A stretch of 64,000 nucleotides of DNA from Arthrobotrys musiformis (Eukaryota; Ascomycota; Orbiliomycetes; Orbiliales; Orbiliaceae), in assembly GCA_036971715.1 (NCBI GenBank), contig JAVHJL010000012.1, positions 124,001 through 188,000 of the forward strand. Direction: 5' to 3'. The notes beneath the pieces are model-generated. The model had not been told where the DNA came from. It worked only from the letters and a program-made list of their open reading frames with translations, and did no database searches. A program made the translations under genes and the position numbers. This document shows positions 1 through 10,008 of the stretch, piece by piece (position 1 is the first letter of the stretch; each line of letters opens with the position of its first letter).

Positions 1-587
1 TTATAGTATATTTAGATACTCTGTAAATACATTACCTTGTCCGAACTGCATAATACCATCATGTCATCAATGTTTAGTCGAGCTAAGGGTGGTTTACGAG
101 CATGGGATTTCCAGACTACGCCATCTTAGGCGGTAAACCACTTTTAGTGTGGTTTACAACCATAATTTTGGCTTCGGCGTCAGATTTCGCTTTAGACCAC
201 ACCAGAGTATTCGATCCATAGTAAGGTTCGCACCAAATCTTCGACGTCAAACTTCTAATATCAGCGTTGGCTCAGACCCTCAGCGAGTCCGCGCTATTAG
301 GTGTGAAGGTGTATATATATACGCACCAGAAAATCGATCGCTGACGTCTTTCGCACGATATGCGATGATGAAAATATGTCAATAAGAATCGTTGGTTGTC
401 GATGGGTTGGTATCGTCGAGCTATGTGTGTGCATCGCGGGAACGATTGTCCTAATACGCTGTTTCAACTACTTCGAAATCAAAATCCACATTCACATTAA
501 TATTTTGGAAACTTTAAGATTTTTAGTTAAGAATGGCCACCAAAAGGGTGGTGCTGCGCGGGGGGCGGTAAGAATGGGTAAAACTGA

Positions 588-685
588 ACTCCGTATTGAC
601 AAAAAAAACAACTCCGTATTGACAAAAAACTTGGCAAATAGACTTTTATTAGGCAGAACCCCGTATTGACAGCATACGGAGTAGG
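588..685. repeat. Cluster of ACTCCGTATTGAC repeats
   Basis: The motif CTCCGTATTGAC or its core occurs three times in direct orientation (about 589-600, 611-623, 659-670). An inverted half, ATACGGAGT, follows at 674-682, so the last copy forms a CCGTAT/ATACGG hairpin. The cluster directly adjoins the end of the recombinase-helicase fragment at 697-825. Whether it is a recombination site, a promoter element or a chance remnant is not known. Confidence 0.5.
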
Positions 686-696
686 GAATAATGGTT

Positions 697-825
697 ATAG
701 CTTCTCTGTCATCAGGAAATTTTGCCCGAATCCAACCGATCATACCAATTTGACAGCAATAAATTAATTTGCTTAGCAGCGGAGAAGCCTCTCTTGCTAT
801 CATAATAGAACCGTCATTGAAGATA
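697..825 (-). pseudogene. Fragment of tyrosine-recombinase/RecQ-type protein
   Basis: Read on the minus strand this stretch encodes GSIMIAREASPLLSKLIYC followed by CQIGMIGWIRAKFPDD. It is almost identical to the segment encoded at about 52125-52242 in the larger pseudogene copy 1, which reads GSIMIAREASPLLSKLIYC and then CQIAMIGWIWAKYPDD. Similarity stops abruptly at both ends. Only about 40 codons survive, so it is a dead fragment rather than a gene. It shows that the copy 1 family has been scattered across this region. The adjoining repeats at 588-685 may belong to it. Confidence 0.75.
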
Positions 826-2617
826 TACTATTATCGACCCCCTCAATTTGGATTGTTGAGAGGAAATACTTATCGTTGTCCCAATCGGAGTAAGGGGGAG
901 AGAGCGAAGATGCTTATTCATCGTCTTCCGCAAGGCTCATTCGTTGTGAGTAATTACAACTTCCTTCTGACGTAGTAGGTGGAGATTGGTGATCGGTGGC
1001 TTCAAAGTGTACAGAAACGATATTAGGTTGTGGTTCCTTTGGAATTATTCTCTGATGTTGTTCTTTTGTATATTCGTAGACCGAAATTGGTGCCCAAGCT
1101 ACTAATTTTGTATTAGATAATTGTTTGCTTATCCCCCCTGCCCGTGGGGTCTCAAGAATGGAATATGATAGAGATGACTACTAGCAAGGTACAAAACAAA
1201 TTCTACGACCAGCTCATAAATAATTGGGAAGGTGTGAATATTTCCCACCATCAGCGGCCCCTCGGAAGATGTGAAAGCCTAGAGCAGGGAAGGGGACTGG
1301 GAAATTTAAAGGGTAAGCTGAGATATGAAAGTGTGATTAGGGCCTGTACAAACTAGTGGATTGTTCACTGGCGGGCTTAGGCTGTCGTTTAGAAACCTGA
1401 CAATGCAGGCCCATATATACCTCCCCCCCGCCGCTTGGGTATGAATTGAGCCCAAAGCGTGACTTAGCCTTGTGAGCAACCCTAGGTTTTATATAATGCA
1501 TATATATCTTGATTGCGTCTAAAAGATGATCTCCAGCCCTGGTCTCACCCCACGTAGATCTGGAGGGCAGAGCACTCAGCCTCAACCTTTCATCATATCC
1601 ATAGCTCCCTAGTTAATTACTTCAAAATTTAGGCTCTCCTTTATCAAGCCCACCCGGATTTCAAGCAAATTCATTGGAACTCTCCGGTATGGGTGAGGCG
1701 CAATTACTATAGGGTTAAAGCACGCACGCAAAGTACAAGATGTCACCTAGACCCCCCTAGGACAACTACCTAGGTTTGAAAAGGCCCAGACTTGCACAGC
1801 ATCGTCTACCTTGTATTTCGCGCCCTCTCCAATGAGTATATCCTCCTCTATGCATATATGACGTTCAGCGGACTCGAGGTTAGGGCCAAGGGGGCCAATC
1901 TAATCCAGGAGATCGCTCTTCGTGCATCTTCTGCTATTTCCGTGTGCAATATTTCCAGATAGTGATCGTAAGAAATACTGTCTGAAATGCGAATTGGTGG
2001 TCTATCTTTGCGCAACATTTGCGCTAAAATTACGATCGTTTTGGGAGGAGACCTAGCGGGGTGGTTGGTAAACATTGGCGAGCCATATTTAGCGACGTTT
2101 ATCGCTTCAGTGACGCTACAGATAGATTTTCGCGATCGTTACAGACGAGACGCTCCAAGGGCTGTTAGATTAAGTCTAAGGTCAACCCTCGATATATTCC
2201 AAGATGCTTGTGACCTACAGCTGGGTGAGGCTAGGAATGAAACCACCGCATACCTAGGTAGTTACATGGTGGTTATGGTCAGTTAGTAAATGAAAGGCTG
2301 TCAAGGAGACGTTTAAGCAGTAATACACGCACTGAGCTTAGATCAGCTTCCTGCTTTGTGCACTTTCATAACCTTTCTGTGTGATCCCTGTCTGGTTCTG
2401 GTCTTGTTAGTTCAGGTTAGCTAAGCTGCAACCAATATCTCACTCTAGGAATTTGAATTCAGAACGTACCTGCTTTAGCAGCTGCGGCGAAATATACATA
2501 CTTTGGGCTAGTCAATATAAATTTAAAAGCTGCCATAGCTAACGGCCAACCGGTACTGGTAAACGCATCAACTGAATTGCAGCCGTCAGACATCCAACAA
2601 TTTCAACACCAAAAGGA
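826..2617. other. No recognisable gene
   Basis: Several short open frames exist here on both strands, for example 1987-2286 plus, but none has a recognisable domain, a conserved-looking composition or a clear splice pattern. I see no tRNA or transposon hallmark. Confidence 0.4.
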
Positions 2618-2821
2618 ATGAACGTAGAAAATTCAAAATATCGATCTCATCATTCAAGAAAACCAGGCCCTAAGGCGCCAGCATCCCCTAGCACCGTTGC
2701 GGCGATTTTCCTTTTCCTCATTGTACTAGCGTTTCTTGGATATATTTTTTTTAAGAAACGAAATGATTTAGTGGCCTTTCTTAGGTATTTCTTTGCCTGC
2801 GGAGTGTTGAGGATGATGTGA
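2618..2821 (+). CDS. Possible small single-pass membrane protein
   Basis: A 67-codon frame starts with ATG after a run of A residues. It has a polar, basic N-terminus (residues 1-25, several Pro, Lys and Ser), one strongly hydrophobic segment at about 27-45 (TVAAIFLFLIVLAFLGYIFF) followed by KKR, and a short tail. This is the pattern of a small membrane-anchored protein, with the positive residues favouring a cytosolic tail. I do not recognise a family, there is no neighbour to support it, and a 67-codon frame can arise by chance. Confidence 0.22.
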   Translation: MNVENSKYRSHHSRKPGPKAPASPSTVAAIFLFLIVLAFLGYIFFKKRNDLVAFLRYFFACGVLRMM

Positions 2822-3515
2822 GCCCGATAACTGACATGATCGCACCCACATCTACAGGCGATTCGGGGCTTCCGCTAATACAGACCTTCGACCCATGCGA
2901 CTACTTATCCCGATGTAAATACGAAGTCATTTGTTAACATCAGCCTAAGACCACCTACAGGTCGATATATATCATCGGAAATAGCAAGGTCATAGGTGCA
3001 AGAGAAGTCATGGGGTATCACCAGCGCGCTATCATGCAGCATACCGAACTATTGATCTTTTTAGATGGGCGAGAGGGTTGACTAGAAGTAGCATGGGCGA
3101 TAAGAGTCTATAATGTTAATTACGGTTAACTATGCCAAGCGTGCAGCGGTATATACATTTAGACCATTGAATGGGAGCTTTAGAATTAATATGGCCTGGC
3201 CTCATACAACTATCGTGAACCGAGTTTAGTTGCAATAGCATTTAGTCGTGAATCTACAAATAAGCAGCGAAGACTTACGCCTGTCGGGAATGGGTAGTAT
3301 AGCTAGGTATGTAGTCGGCGAATTTCGCAAACAGTCCATTATATAAGCATAAATATTCCATACAGTTACCTGCGAAAATGTGTTCCGAAAGCGGTCCTGT
3401 CTCTTCTGAGCACAACCAAAAAGGGCAGGGTAGAATCTTGTACCATTGATAAGTACTGGGAATAGATGTGGGAGTGCGAGAGAGTTGATGTATCCGTTGC
3501 AATATAACGATCCGT

Positions 3516-3839
3516 TCATATATATGAAGACTTTTCTACTGTTAGCTTTATTAACTTTAAGTATTCTCCCCGTGCGCCCAAAGTCCGAAAGTGTTCTTTA
3601 GAGGACTGAAGCATAATTCGGCGGACTACTCTATACCAAAACACATTGTTTTGCACACACAAAGATGTGTAGACATATTTTCCCGAAAGACGGAAGCAAA
3701 AGATGTCGACAGGGTTTAAGAAAGAAGCGATTAACTCAACAATCTCTGCGGGTAGAAGTTTAAATTGATTCATCTTTCCCCGGACCGTCGGAGCTGGGTA
3801 AGTTGTGGATGCAATCCATGCATTTACTGAATGCTTCAA
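3516..3839 (-). CDS. F-box protein, N-terminal part
   Basis: The frame contains a typical F-box core at about residues 27-70: LLPAEIVELIASFLNPVD, then a hydrophobic/Arg/Lys pattern and FWYRVVRRIM. F-box proteins connect substrates to SCF ubiquitin ligases through Skp1. A second ATG at 3773 lies four codons before the domain and is the more natural start. The frame ends after about 107 residues, short for the family, so the protein is either truncated or continues after an intron. A possible downstream exon on the same strand (about 3519-3370) ends at a good GTAACT donor after CAQKRQDRFRNTFSQ. Substrate unknown. Confidence 0.6.
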   Translation of the reverse strand: MKHSVNAWIASTTYPAPTVRGKMNQFKLLPAEIVELIASFLNPVDIFCFRLSGKYVYTSLCVQNNVFWYRVVRRIMLQSSKEHFRTLGARGEYLKLIKLTVEKSSYI

Positions 3840-3993
3840 GTTCGTGGGAAAGAGTAAATGAAAAAGAAAGCCTCAGACTGGGGTTTTACGACTTGAATAC
3901 GAGAGGCAAAAGATTTGGGTTTACATTTTGAAAGCCCTCAGGTTAGCACCGCGATTCGCCGCAAAAATAAAATAAAATATATTATTATTGTGA

Positions 3994-4455
3994 GGGCATG
4001 ACATTGGCCCGATTTTGGGCTCTTGGCGGGCTTTTCAGCCACCACACAGACAGCCCATTTGGGACCATTTAATAATAACTGTATGAAAAATTAATATTTT
4101 TGAATTATTTTTGAATATTCAAGTTTTAAATGATAGTTTCGTTTTTTCAATTGATTTCAAGTTTTATTTAGGTTTGAATAAATATTGTAACGAAGCAATC
4201 CCAGCAGAAAGAACTCCAAGCAGAAATCCAGGCGGCCGGAGGAGCCCTCAGAATGACTATAGGAAACATCCAGGCAATACTGTGGTTGGAAGAAAAACCA
4301 CACGACGCAACACAACCTGCAGAACCAGAATAAGGAAGCACCCAGATTCAGACCAAAGAACACGAAGAACAAATACAAATATTAAATGAAATAATTTTTT
4401 GTTTGGGTGTTTGCCAGTGGGTGCAGGGGTCAAAAAGCCCAATGTGGAGGCCTTA
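3994..4455 (+). mobile_element. MITE family A, copy 1, interrupted
   Basis: This is one of about a dozen copies of a short element. A full copy is about 250 bases, begins GGGCATGACATTGGGCTC and ends AAAGCCCAATGTAGAGGCC. The two ends are imperfect inverted repeats, and intact copies are bounded by TA on both sides, as for Tc1/mariner/pogo-type non-autonomous elements. The inner part is AT-rich and includes the motif AATAAATATT. This copy is split by about 200 bases of unrelated sequence (4190-4392). Confidence 0.75.
4190..4392 (+). mobile_element. Transposon coding fragment inserted in a MITE
   Basis: The insert carries a frame ending in EKPHDATQPAEPE and stop. It begins QQKELQAEIQAAGGALRM, and a related sequence lies at about 59510-59600 with HNELKAEIQAAGGAI. 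The MITE sequence AAATATT occurs at both edges of the insert, consistent with a 7-base target duplication. Part of it (ACGACGCAACACAACCTGC and flanks) recurs near 50630. Its parent transposon is not identifiable; a charged coiled-coil end of a transposase or gag is my guess. Confidence 0.45.
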
Positions 4456-4456
4456 T

Positions 4457-4468
4457 TATTATTATTAT

Positions 4469-4508
<40 letters not shown>

Positions 4509-4640
4509 TTTAATTCCAAGACTTCCATCCGATGGAGGGCTTTCCACCGGATAGAAGGTTCTCCATCCTACGAAAGGGCTTCCATCCGGAAGGCAGGTTT
4601 CCATCCTGCCATCCTGCCCATCCTAGGTCAAATACACAAA
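4457..4640 (+). repeat. Family B repeat (TTCCATCC-rich) with poly-T
   Basis: After a TTA run and about 36 T residues comes a stretch built from variants of CTTCCATCC, CCATCCTGCC and GGATGGA. The same module recurs at about 24555-24650, 24970-25065, 26625-26725 and 29465-29640, several times with CAGGAAAAAAACA at one end and GCCAAGACTTCC or its complement at the other. It is a dispersed repeat with internal palindromes; the mechanism of spread is unknown. Confidence 0.65.
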
Positions 4641-5954
4641 AAAAAAAAACATTTTTTTCTTTTAAAAATGGTTTATAAAAAGTTTAAAAATAATAATTAT
4701 TACTATTTTTAATTAAAATAATAAAACTCTAAAATCTTATAATATATATAATAAATTATTTTTGTTCAAAAGATTGAGAAATATTTTTAATGCAGTATGG
4801 CGGCAGGATAGAACATATCTTCTTTTCCTGGCCCGAGTCCTATTGTTATTATTACTACGCGTTCCGACCTGCGACAGCCCCAAACAAGGCCTCTCTACAC
4901 CCGTCCTAGAGCATTATCGCATCATTATCTCTACTATACTATAATCAGTCACAGACTAAGGGGCCTTGGTTAAGGCCACTCTCTGTTTTTTCTCCGAAAT
5001 AGAACGAATGTCTATACAGACATAAAGTCGTTATAGTCTTAGTTCCTATATAATTGAAATTCCCTTGCAATATTATATCCTACATTCGCATATTTAAAAG
5101 TCCTCTATAACCTTATCTCCTTTGTCGGGCGAGACTTGTACGGACATAAGGTCCCTTGATGTTATATTTTCTGTATCGTCGACTTTCTTTGAGACGACAA
5201 CGCCTAACGTCGCCACTTTAAAGTATTTTGGATAGCGGCGGCAGACTTTATATTGATAAATCAGAGGACCATCAAATAGTATCCAATGTCTAAATATCTG
5301 TTAATTAAAGAAATTACCTGGGCGCCCCAAATGGAGCATAGAGAATATCGTGCTTAAGAAGCTTGAAAAGAAAGGTTGTCATTACCAAGATGGTTTTCTT
5401 AAAGCTGTCTAAGGTATGCTGCTATGTTCCCCTCTTTGTGCATCGGCATCGGCGCCCCTACTCAGCAGCAGCTCTACAATTTTGATGCTTCATATAACAT
5501 TGTGGGATAAGTTGATAGGTCTTTAGCGTAAATTCCGAAATACTATAGATAGCATCTACTACTGCACATTCACACGAAGGTGGGATTACTTCAATCATTG
5601 TGGATATTTGTATTTTCATTTTGGAAATGACGAACAAGACGTTCAATTTGAAAGGCTTTAGGATAAGAATTAGCTTGGAAGGTCTTGCATTATACAATCT
5701 GTGGCAGAATCGCACGCGACTTTACTACACCCCTCCGCTTTAGCAGGAAGCTAGACATTACATTGTAGAAATTGAGTGGCTGTGAAATTGGGGGTCACGA
5801 TCTATCAAGCTGTATTCCCCTGCAGGAGTATTTACCACTAGCTGATTGCCGTGACACAAATTATTAATTTTAACACCTATTTTTCAATTTGTATTTCGAT
5901 GTTCGGTGTATAATATCGTATAGTTACTAGTTTAGGGTACTAAGGCAATGGAGG
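4641..5954. other. No recognisable gene
   Basis: AT-rich DNA followed by mixed-composition sequence. Short open frames such as 5458-5715 minus show no domain. Nothing convincing is seen. Confidence 0.4.
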
Positions 5955-6090
5955 CTACTAAGTATACAAATTGATAATTAGTTTGTTGTTTGATTCCTGA
6001 ATACCTAATCGTAGGTGACAAGGGAAAGAAGATGAGTAAACTAGACAGGAGATAAATCTGTGAACTAGATTTTTGGACACAGAGGGACCT
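5955..6090 (+). repeat. Diverged family D repeat
   Basis: The words AAACTAGACAGGAGATAA and TGTTGTTTGATTCCTGAATA resemble parts of the repeat at about 50290-50500. Similarity is partial, so this is a diverged relative. Confidence 0.35.
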
Positions 6091-6222
6091 AGACAGGGCT
6101 TGTTTTCTGATGATTCCGCTGCTTATATGGCCGGTATCTGATACGGGATATTTATCATAGCACTATTAGTCGTCCGTATTTCTAGTTTAGGCTTGTTATG
6201 CTTGTTTGTCACGTGGCTGCTT

Positions 6223-6603
6223 CTAGAATATGGTGTGTAAATAATTATAGATGTAATAGAACCGCACCAAGAAAGGCAAGTTTAACACTTGAGCTGATGA
6301 AACTACGGTTAAGGCAATTCTTGACCTAATAATTGCGCCCTGATACGACGACTTGCGAGTCGACAAAGGCAACCGTGACGACACAGTGTCAGATGGAGCA
6401 ATGGTAATGGTAAAAACCTCAGAATTGATAATTTTGGAGTATTTGCCCTTGGACCTCCCTTTTTGTTTAAATAACTTTCTTCGCGTTCGGCCTGCGTTCA
6501 AATGTTTGCTCTCGGAGGTCCGAATAGGGCTAATATATCCATGTTCTACAACAAGGCTCGAGCTTGCGAAACACCTCGTAAGTTCCTGGTCTAAATCAGC
6601 CAA
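6223..6603 (-). CDS. Hypothetical protein
   Basis: A 126-codon frame with an ATG start (MADLDQELTRCF) and a Lys/Arg-rich middle (about residues 38-58), followed by a hydrophobic C-terminal end. No family is recognised. The basic patch could be a nuclear signal but that is inference. An open frame of this length on its own is weak evidence, and the plus-strand overlapping frame is equally undistinguished. Confidence 0.2.
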   Translation of the reverse strand: MADLDQELTRCFASSSLVVEHGYISPIRTSESKHLNAGRTRRKLFKQKGRSKGKYSKIINSEVFTITIAPSDTVSSRLPLSTRKSSYQGAIIRSRIALTVVSSAQVLNLPFLVRFYYIYNYLHTIF

Positions 6604-6937
6604 TCCGTAGCTCTAACCTAAATCAATGAAAGATAGTTTGCGGAGGGTGCTACTGGGAAGCTAGGGTCTTGGTCCGCTAAAATGTAAGTTGTGATTTACT
6701 AGTGTTTATCTTTCCTTACCTTTTTTAGGAGCAATTCTGGCTCTATAACTTAGCTAAATATTAAAAATGTTTGTAGAGTAAAGAAATTCGTTAGTTACAA
6801 TTTGTTTTCCTTGAATTTTCCACCAAACCTTTGTGATCCGAGGTATCCCGACACCATTCCACCCGTACCTTAGAGATCAGACAAAACCTTATCCCACAAG
6901 CAAACTTTCTTCAAGATCGAGGGACTCGACGGTATCT

Positions 6938-9660
6938 TCAAAAAAAAGCATCATCGCCATCTGAATCATGGTACTCCTCATCTTTCTCATCATGCCTATC
7001 ATCCTCCTTTATGTCCCTGTTCCGATGAGAATGCAGACCAGCATCTAGCTGGTTTAGTAGCTTCTTTGAAGCCCCCGGATTATAAGATATTATACCAGCC
7101 AAATTTTTGAATGATAGTATCAGCTCATCGGAGACATCAATTCGTTCCATCAAGCGATCAATAAAATCACTATGAACATACCCTTGATCATATTGTTGTC
7201 TGAGATGATCTGATTCAGCAAGTATATTCAAGGTTTTGACATCTGCGTATAAAGCGGCCATTTCGAGGAGGTGTGGAGCTTGGAGGCGTGGGCAACGACT
7301 ATACTCAGACCATCGTTCCAGTAGAACTCGAAGGACTTCGTGGCTGTTATAAATAACAGCAGTTGAGAGAGCCGTTTCACCAGTTTTTGTTCTTGCGTTA
7401 ATATTGGCAGAATATTCCAGCAGCAAGACGACAAAGCTTACGTTATTGTTGCGAACTGCGTGGATAAGTGAGGTGTTGCCATCGATACCACAGGGTTCCA
7501 CGTCCGCCCCAAAATCAAGCAGGGTTTTGAGTATAACCGGCTCTGTTGTATTTCGGGCAGCACAGTTAAGTGCGCTGCCAACTTTGTAGCCATTAGGGGA
7601 GGGAGGGTCCGGATCAGCGCCAGCTTCCAGTAATAGGCGAACGCATACCGCATGACCCCTATCAGCGGCATATGCTACTGCCGTGGAAAGGTATGAATCC
7701 ATTATATTTGGGTCCGCACCATAGCTGAGAAGTGTAGCAAAATATCTTTCACTGCCGCGTGCTGCTGCCCACAACAACGGAGTGCGCCCAAGGGCATCGG
7801 TGGCATTGATATCTTCAGGCCGAAGTCCAAGCTCTTCCTCCAGGCTTGCACCCAAGAGCTCTATGACTACCCTGTGGACCCGAGTGAAATTTTGTTCTTC
7901 AGCGAAATCGCTTCCTGCTGCAATGGTTCTGAGGATTTCTGTGGTTTGGCTCGAAAGACCCCCTTGCAGGATGAGATCTGAGGCTTTGTTTCTGGGACTA
8001 TTGTCTGAGGTAGCTACAGGCCTACGACGATAACAAAACATGAGCTCAGTCATAATCTAAGAAGCGAGACTAAGTCCTCACCGATAATCGGGATCCGCTC
8101 CCATGTACAGCAGAAATTTACAGGTTTCATACTGTTTTCCATACATCGCCCACTTTTTCCGATGTTAGTGGTTATATTTAGGAGAATTAGGGAGAATTCA
8201 GACTTACTCGAAGTAAGGTGTAGCCTCTAGTATCGCTTACATCTTTGGGTGAGGCTAACCCACGTTTAAATAGATCTTTCAATCCGTCGATATTGCCGTT
8301 GAGAGCAAAGTTAATAGACTGCGCCTCGTCGGGGACTCTTCTGAGGGTACTGAGTTGGAACTGTGGACCTGTAGCGGAACTGTATCCTAGCTGAAGCCGA
8401 ATAATCTGTGACCAAAATATATTCATCGGAAACCAATATTCGAAATTTGCACGAGGGGCTTGGGCGTTTTCGCAAGCCTGGTTGTCGCATTTCTGGCTCA
8501 CGAGCGGTATGCCAGCATAGCTAATCATTGCCCGACCAAATATTTGACTGATAAGCGCCGAGGTCCCGGATTTGATTTGTATATGACAACTACACGGACA
8601 ACCTGATCGGCAGTTGGAGATGTATTCTCTTGATCGGACGCAAATTTGCTCCATAGGTTGCCCGCCGTTGCGTCCTGTTTCCTGCTGCGAGCTTCTCCGT
8701 TTATTTAGGGGTGGTCGGTAAAGGGGTCCGAACTGGTGGATATGGCGTGTTTCGACGTTTTGAGACTGTGACTTGATCAGGTCGGCAACCTCAGCGATTC
8801 GCTTCTCTATTTGACCGTAATTTTTAGAGTTGTGATCCATTATGTTGTCTAAGAGTTGGTTTTGGAAGTCGAAGTGTTCTTTGTTGGAGGTTGTAGTAAC
8901 GAGACTGAGTGACTGTACTTCCAGTCGAAGGTTTATCATGTCTCGGCTATCCAACGTGTCAGAAATTCCGAAAATGCCAAGTATATGCATTTTTCCCACC
9001 AGGAAAAAGGAATGTGCATCCTTTATTTTAGAGAGAATAGCTTACGAATGAGATGCACCAAGCAGAACTACCAAATCCGTTTTCATATTCAAAAGTTTCG
9101 CCTGTAACTCCTCTAGTCTGCCTTGTTCCTTTCGCCAGCGGTATGCCACAAGTAGATGTCGTCATAAATGTAACAATTCTTTATCTCTTTTTATTATTAG
9201 AAGACTCTTTTTTTAATCTATCACTCATTTTAACAGAGGGAACTAACTTTTCAGGTATGTTTAATTCAGCTCTTGTTTTAGGATTTTTTCCTTTTCTAGC
9301 TTTTCTAAGACTTAAAGAAACTGAAAATAAATTTTGAAAATTTATTTTTGCAGAAGTTTTCAGATTAACTATTGAATCTCTAAGGTTTGACAAAAAACTG
9401 ATAACAACTAAATCAACAATTCCATTTCTTTTAATAGAAGAAAAAAAATCTCTATCACTCTCTTTCAGAGGCAGAAAAGCATCCCTCTCATGTAATAGTT
9501 CAGCAACACCGTGTAACACTACTTCGATGTCCGAAACTTCGTTCCCCAAGGAATCAAGTCTTCCAGGTAGTTGTTTCCACGTTTCTCGTAGTTCTACAAA
9601 CGCCTTGGAGGCCTGGGCCGCAACTGTGGCCACTGCGATCACTAAGCCCGTTACCTCCAT
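6938..9660 (-). CDS. STAND-N (PigL_N-like) and ankyrin-repeat protein, interrupted
   Basis: Exons can be traced on the minus strand: N-terminal exon from 9660; a helical segment ending at the GTAAGC donor at 9046; 8946-8208; 8152-8082; 8021-6938. Introns of 99, 55 and 60 bases keep phase. The first about 64 residues (MEVTGLVIAVATVAAQASK onward) match the fungal N-terminal domain of STAND/NLR proteins, and RWRKEQGRLEELQAKLLNMK fits its later helices. The third exon has a CSCH motif and a YAGIPL/C-x4-C region common in fungal ankyrin proteins. The C-terminal half holds about seven ankyrin repeats (GRTPLLWAAARG, GADPNI, GNTSLIHAVRNN, GETALSTAV), then an acidic tail. Such proteins are thought to act in nonself recognition. 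An AT-rich HU-like block (9181-9468) breaks the first domain, so the reading frame does not pass from exon 1 into exon 2. The gene is therefore either disrupted or ends in a short fused product. Confidence 0.7.
9181..9468 (-). CDS. HU/IHF-like DNA-binding block fused in frame to fungal exon
   Basis: Residues 65-159 of the frame starting at 9660 look like a complete bacterial HU protein. Helix 1 reads DRDFFSSIKRNG, helix 2 VVISFLSNLRDSI, then INFQN, the arm signature RKARKGKNPKT (R-x-A-R-x-G-x-N-P-x-T), an IP strand (LNIPEK), and the closing helix KMSDRLKKES. HU dimers bend and wrap bacterial DNA; the arm Pro inserts between bases. The block is about 95 codons, the usual HU length, and begins at a CTG where an HU ATG would be expected. 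Its base composition is far more AT-rich than the fungal exons on both sides. The stop is at 9181. It could be expressed only as a fusion to the STAND-N domain. Origin by transfer from an AT-rich bacterium is inference. The Gly of the usual nFGsF strand is lost, so it may be non-functional. Confidence 0.7.
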   Translation of the reverse strand: MKESDRDFFSSIKRNGIVDLVVISFLSNLRDSIVNLKTSAKINFQNLFSVSLSLRKARKGKNPKTRAELNIPEKLVPSVKMSDRLKKESSNNKKR

Positions 9661-10008
9661 CTCCGAGAGTCTTAAAGTTATATGGTTGAACCCGTGAGTA
9701 AAATGCTACTAGAGGATGAAGAAAATAATGTATATATTAGCGTCAAGAAGGATAAAACAAAAGATGGACTTAGCTCCAGAGTAGTGTAAGGGTAACCAAA
9801 TCTATCCCCTTTCAGTCTACGAAGCGGCCCTTTGCCGCCCTTGGCTCTGGACACCCTTGGCTCTGGACACCCTTGACACTGATTTGTTGCCTGAACTTCG
9901 AAAAGGCACAGCTCTTCTCTACCCCGCTTTGTAAATTGGAAAGAGAATCACCCCTTGATCCCCCTTTTTGTAGCCCTTTTCTAGTTTTTTAGGATACCTG
10001 CTATCACC
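9661..10008. promoter_or_regulatory. Divergent intergenic region of STAND-ankyrin and GDE1 genes
   Basis: This 348-base gap separates the divergent starts at 9660 and 10009, so it should carry both promoters. It contains a direct repeat of CCCTTGGCTCTGGACA (about 9838-9872) and a C/T-rich stretch just before the GDE1 ATG, common in fungal promoters. I see no defined binding site. Confidence 0.4.

Noticed and set aside
9168..9480. The AT-rich HU-like block as an ordinary intron
   Set aside because: No suitable GT donor and AG acceptor at its edges; the block has a protein-like frame with an HU signature.
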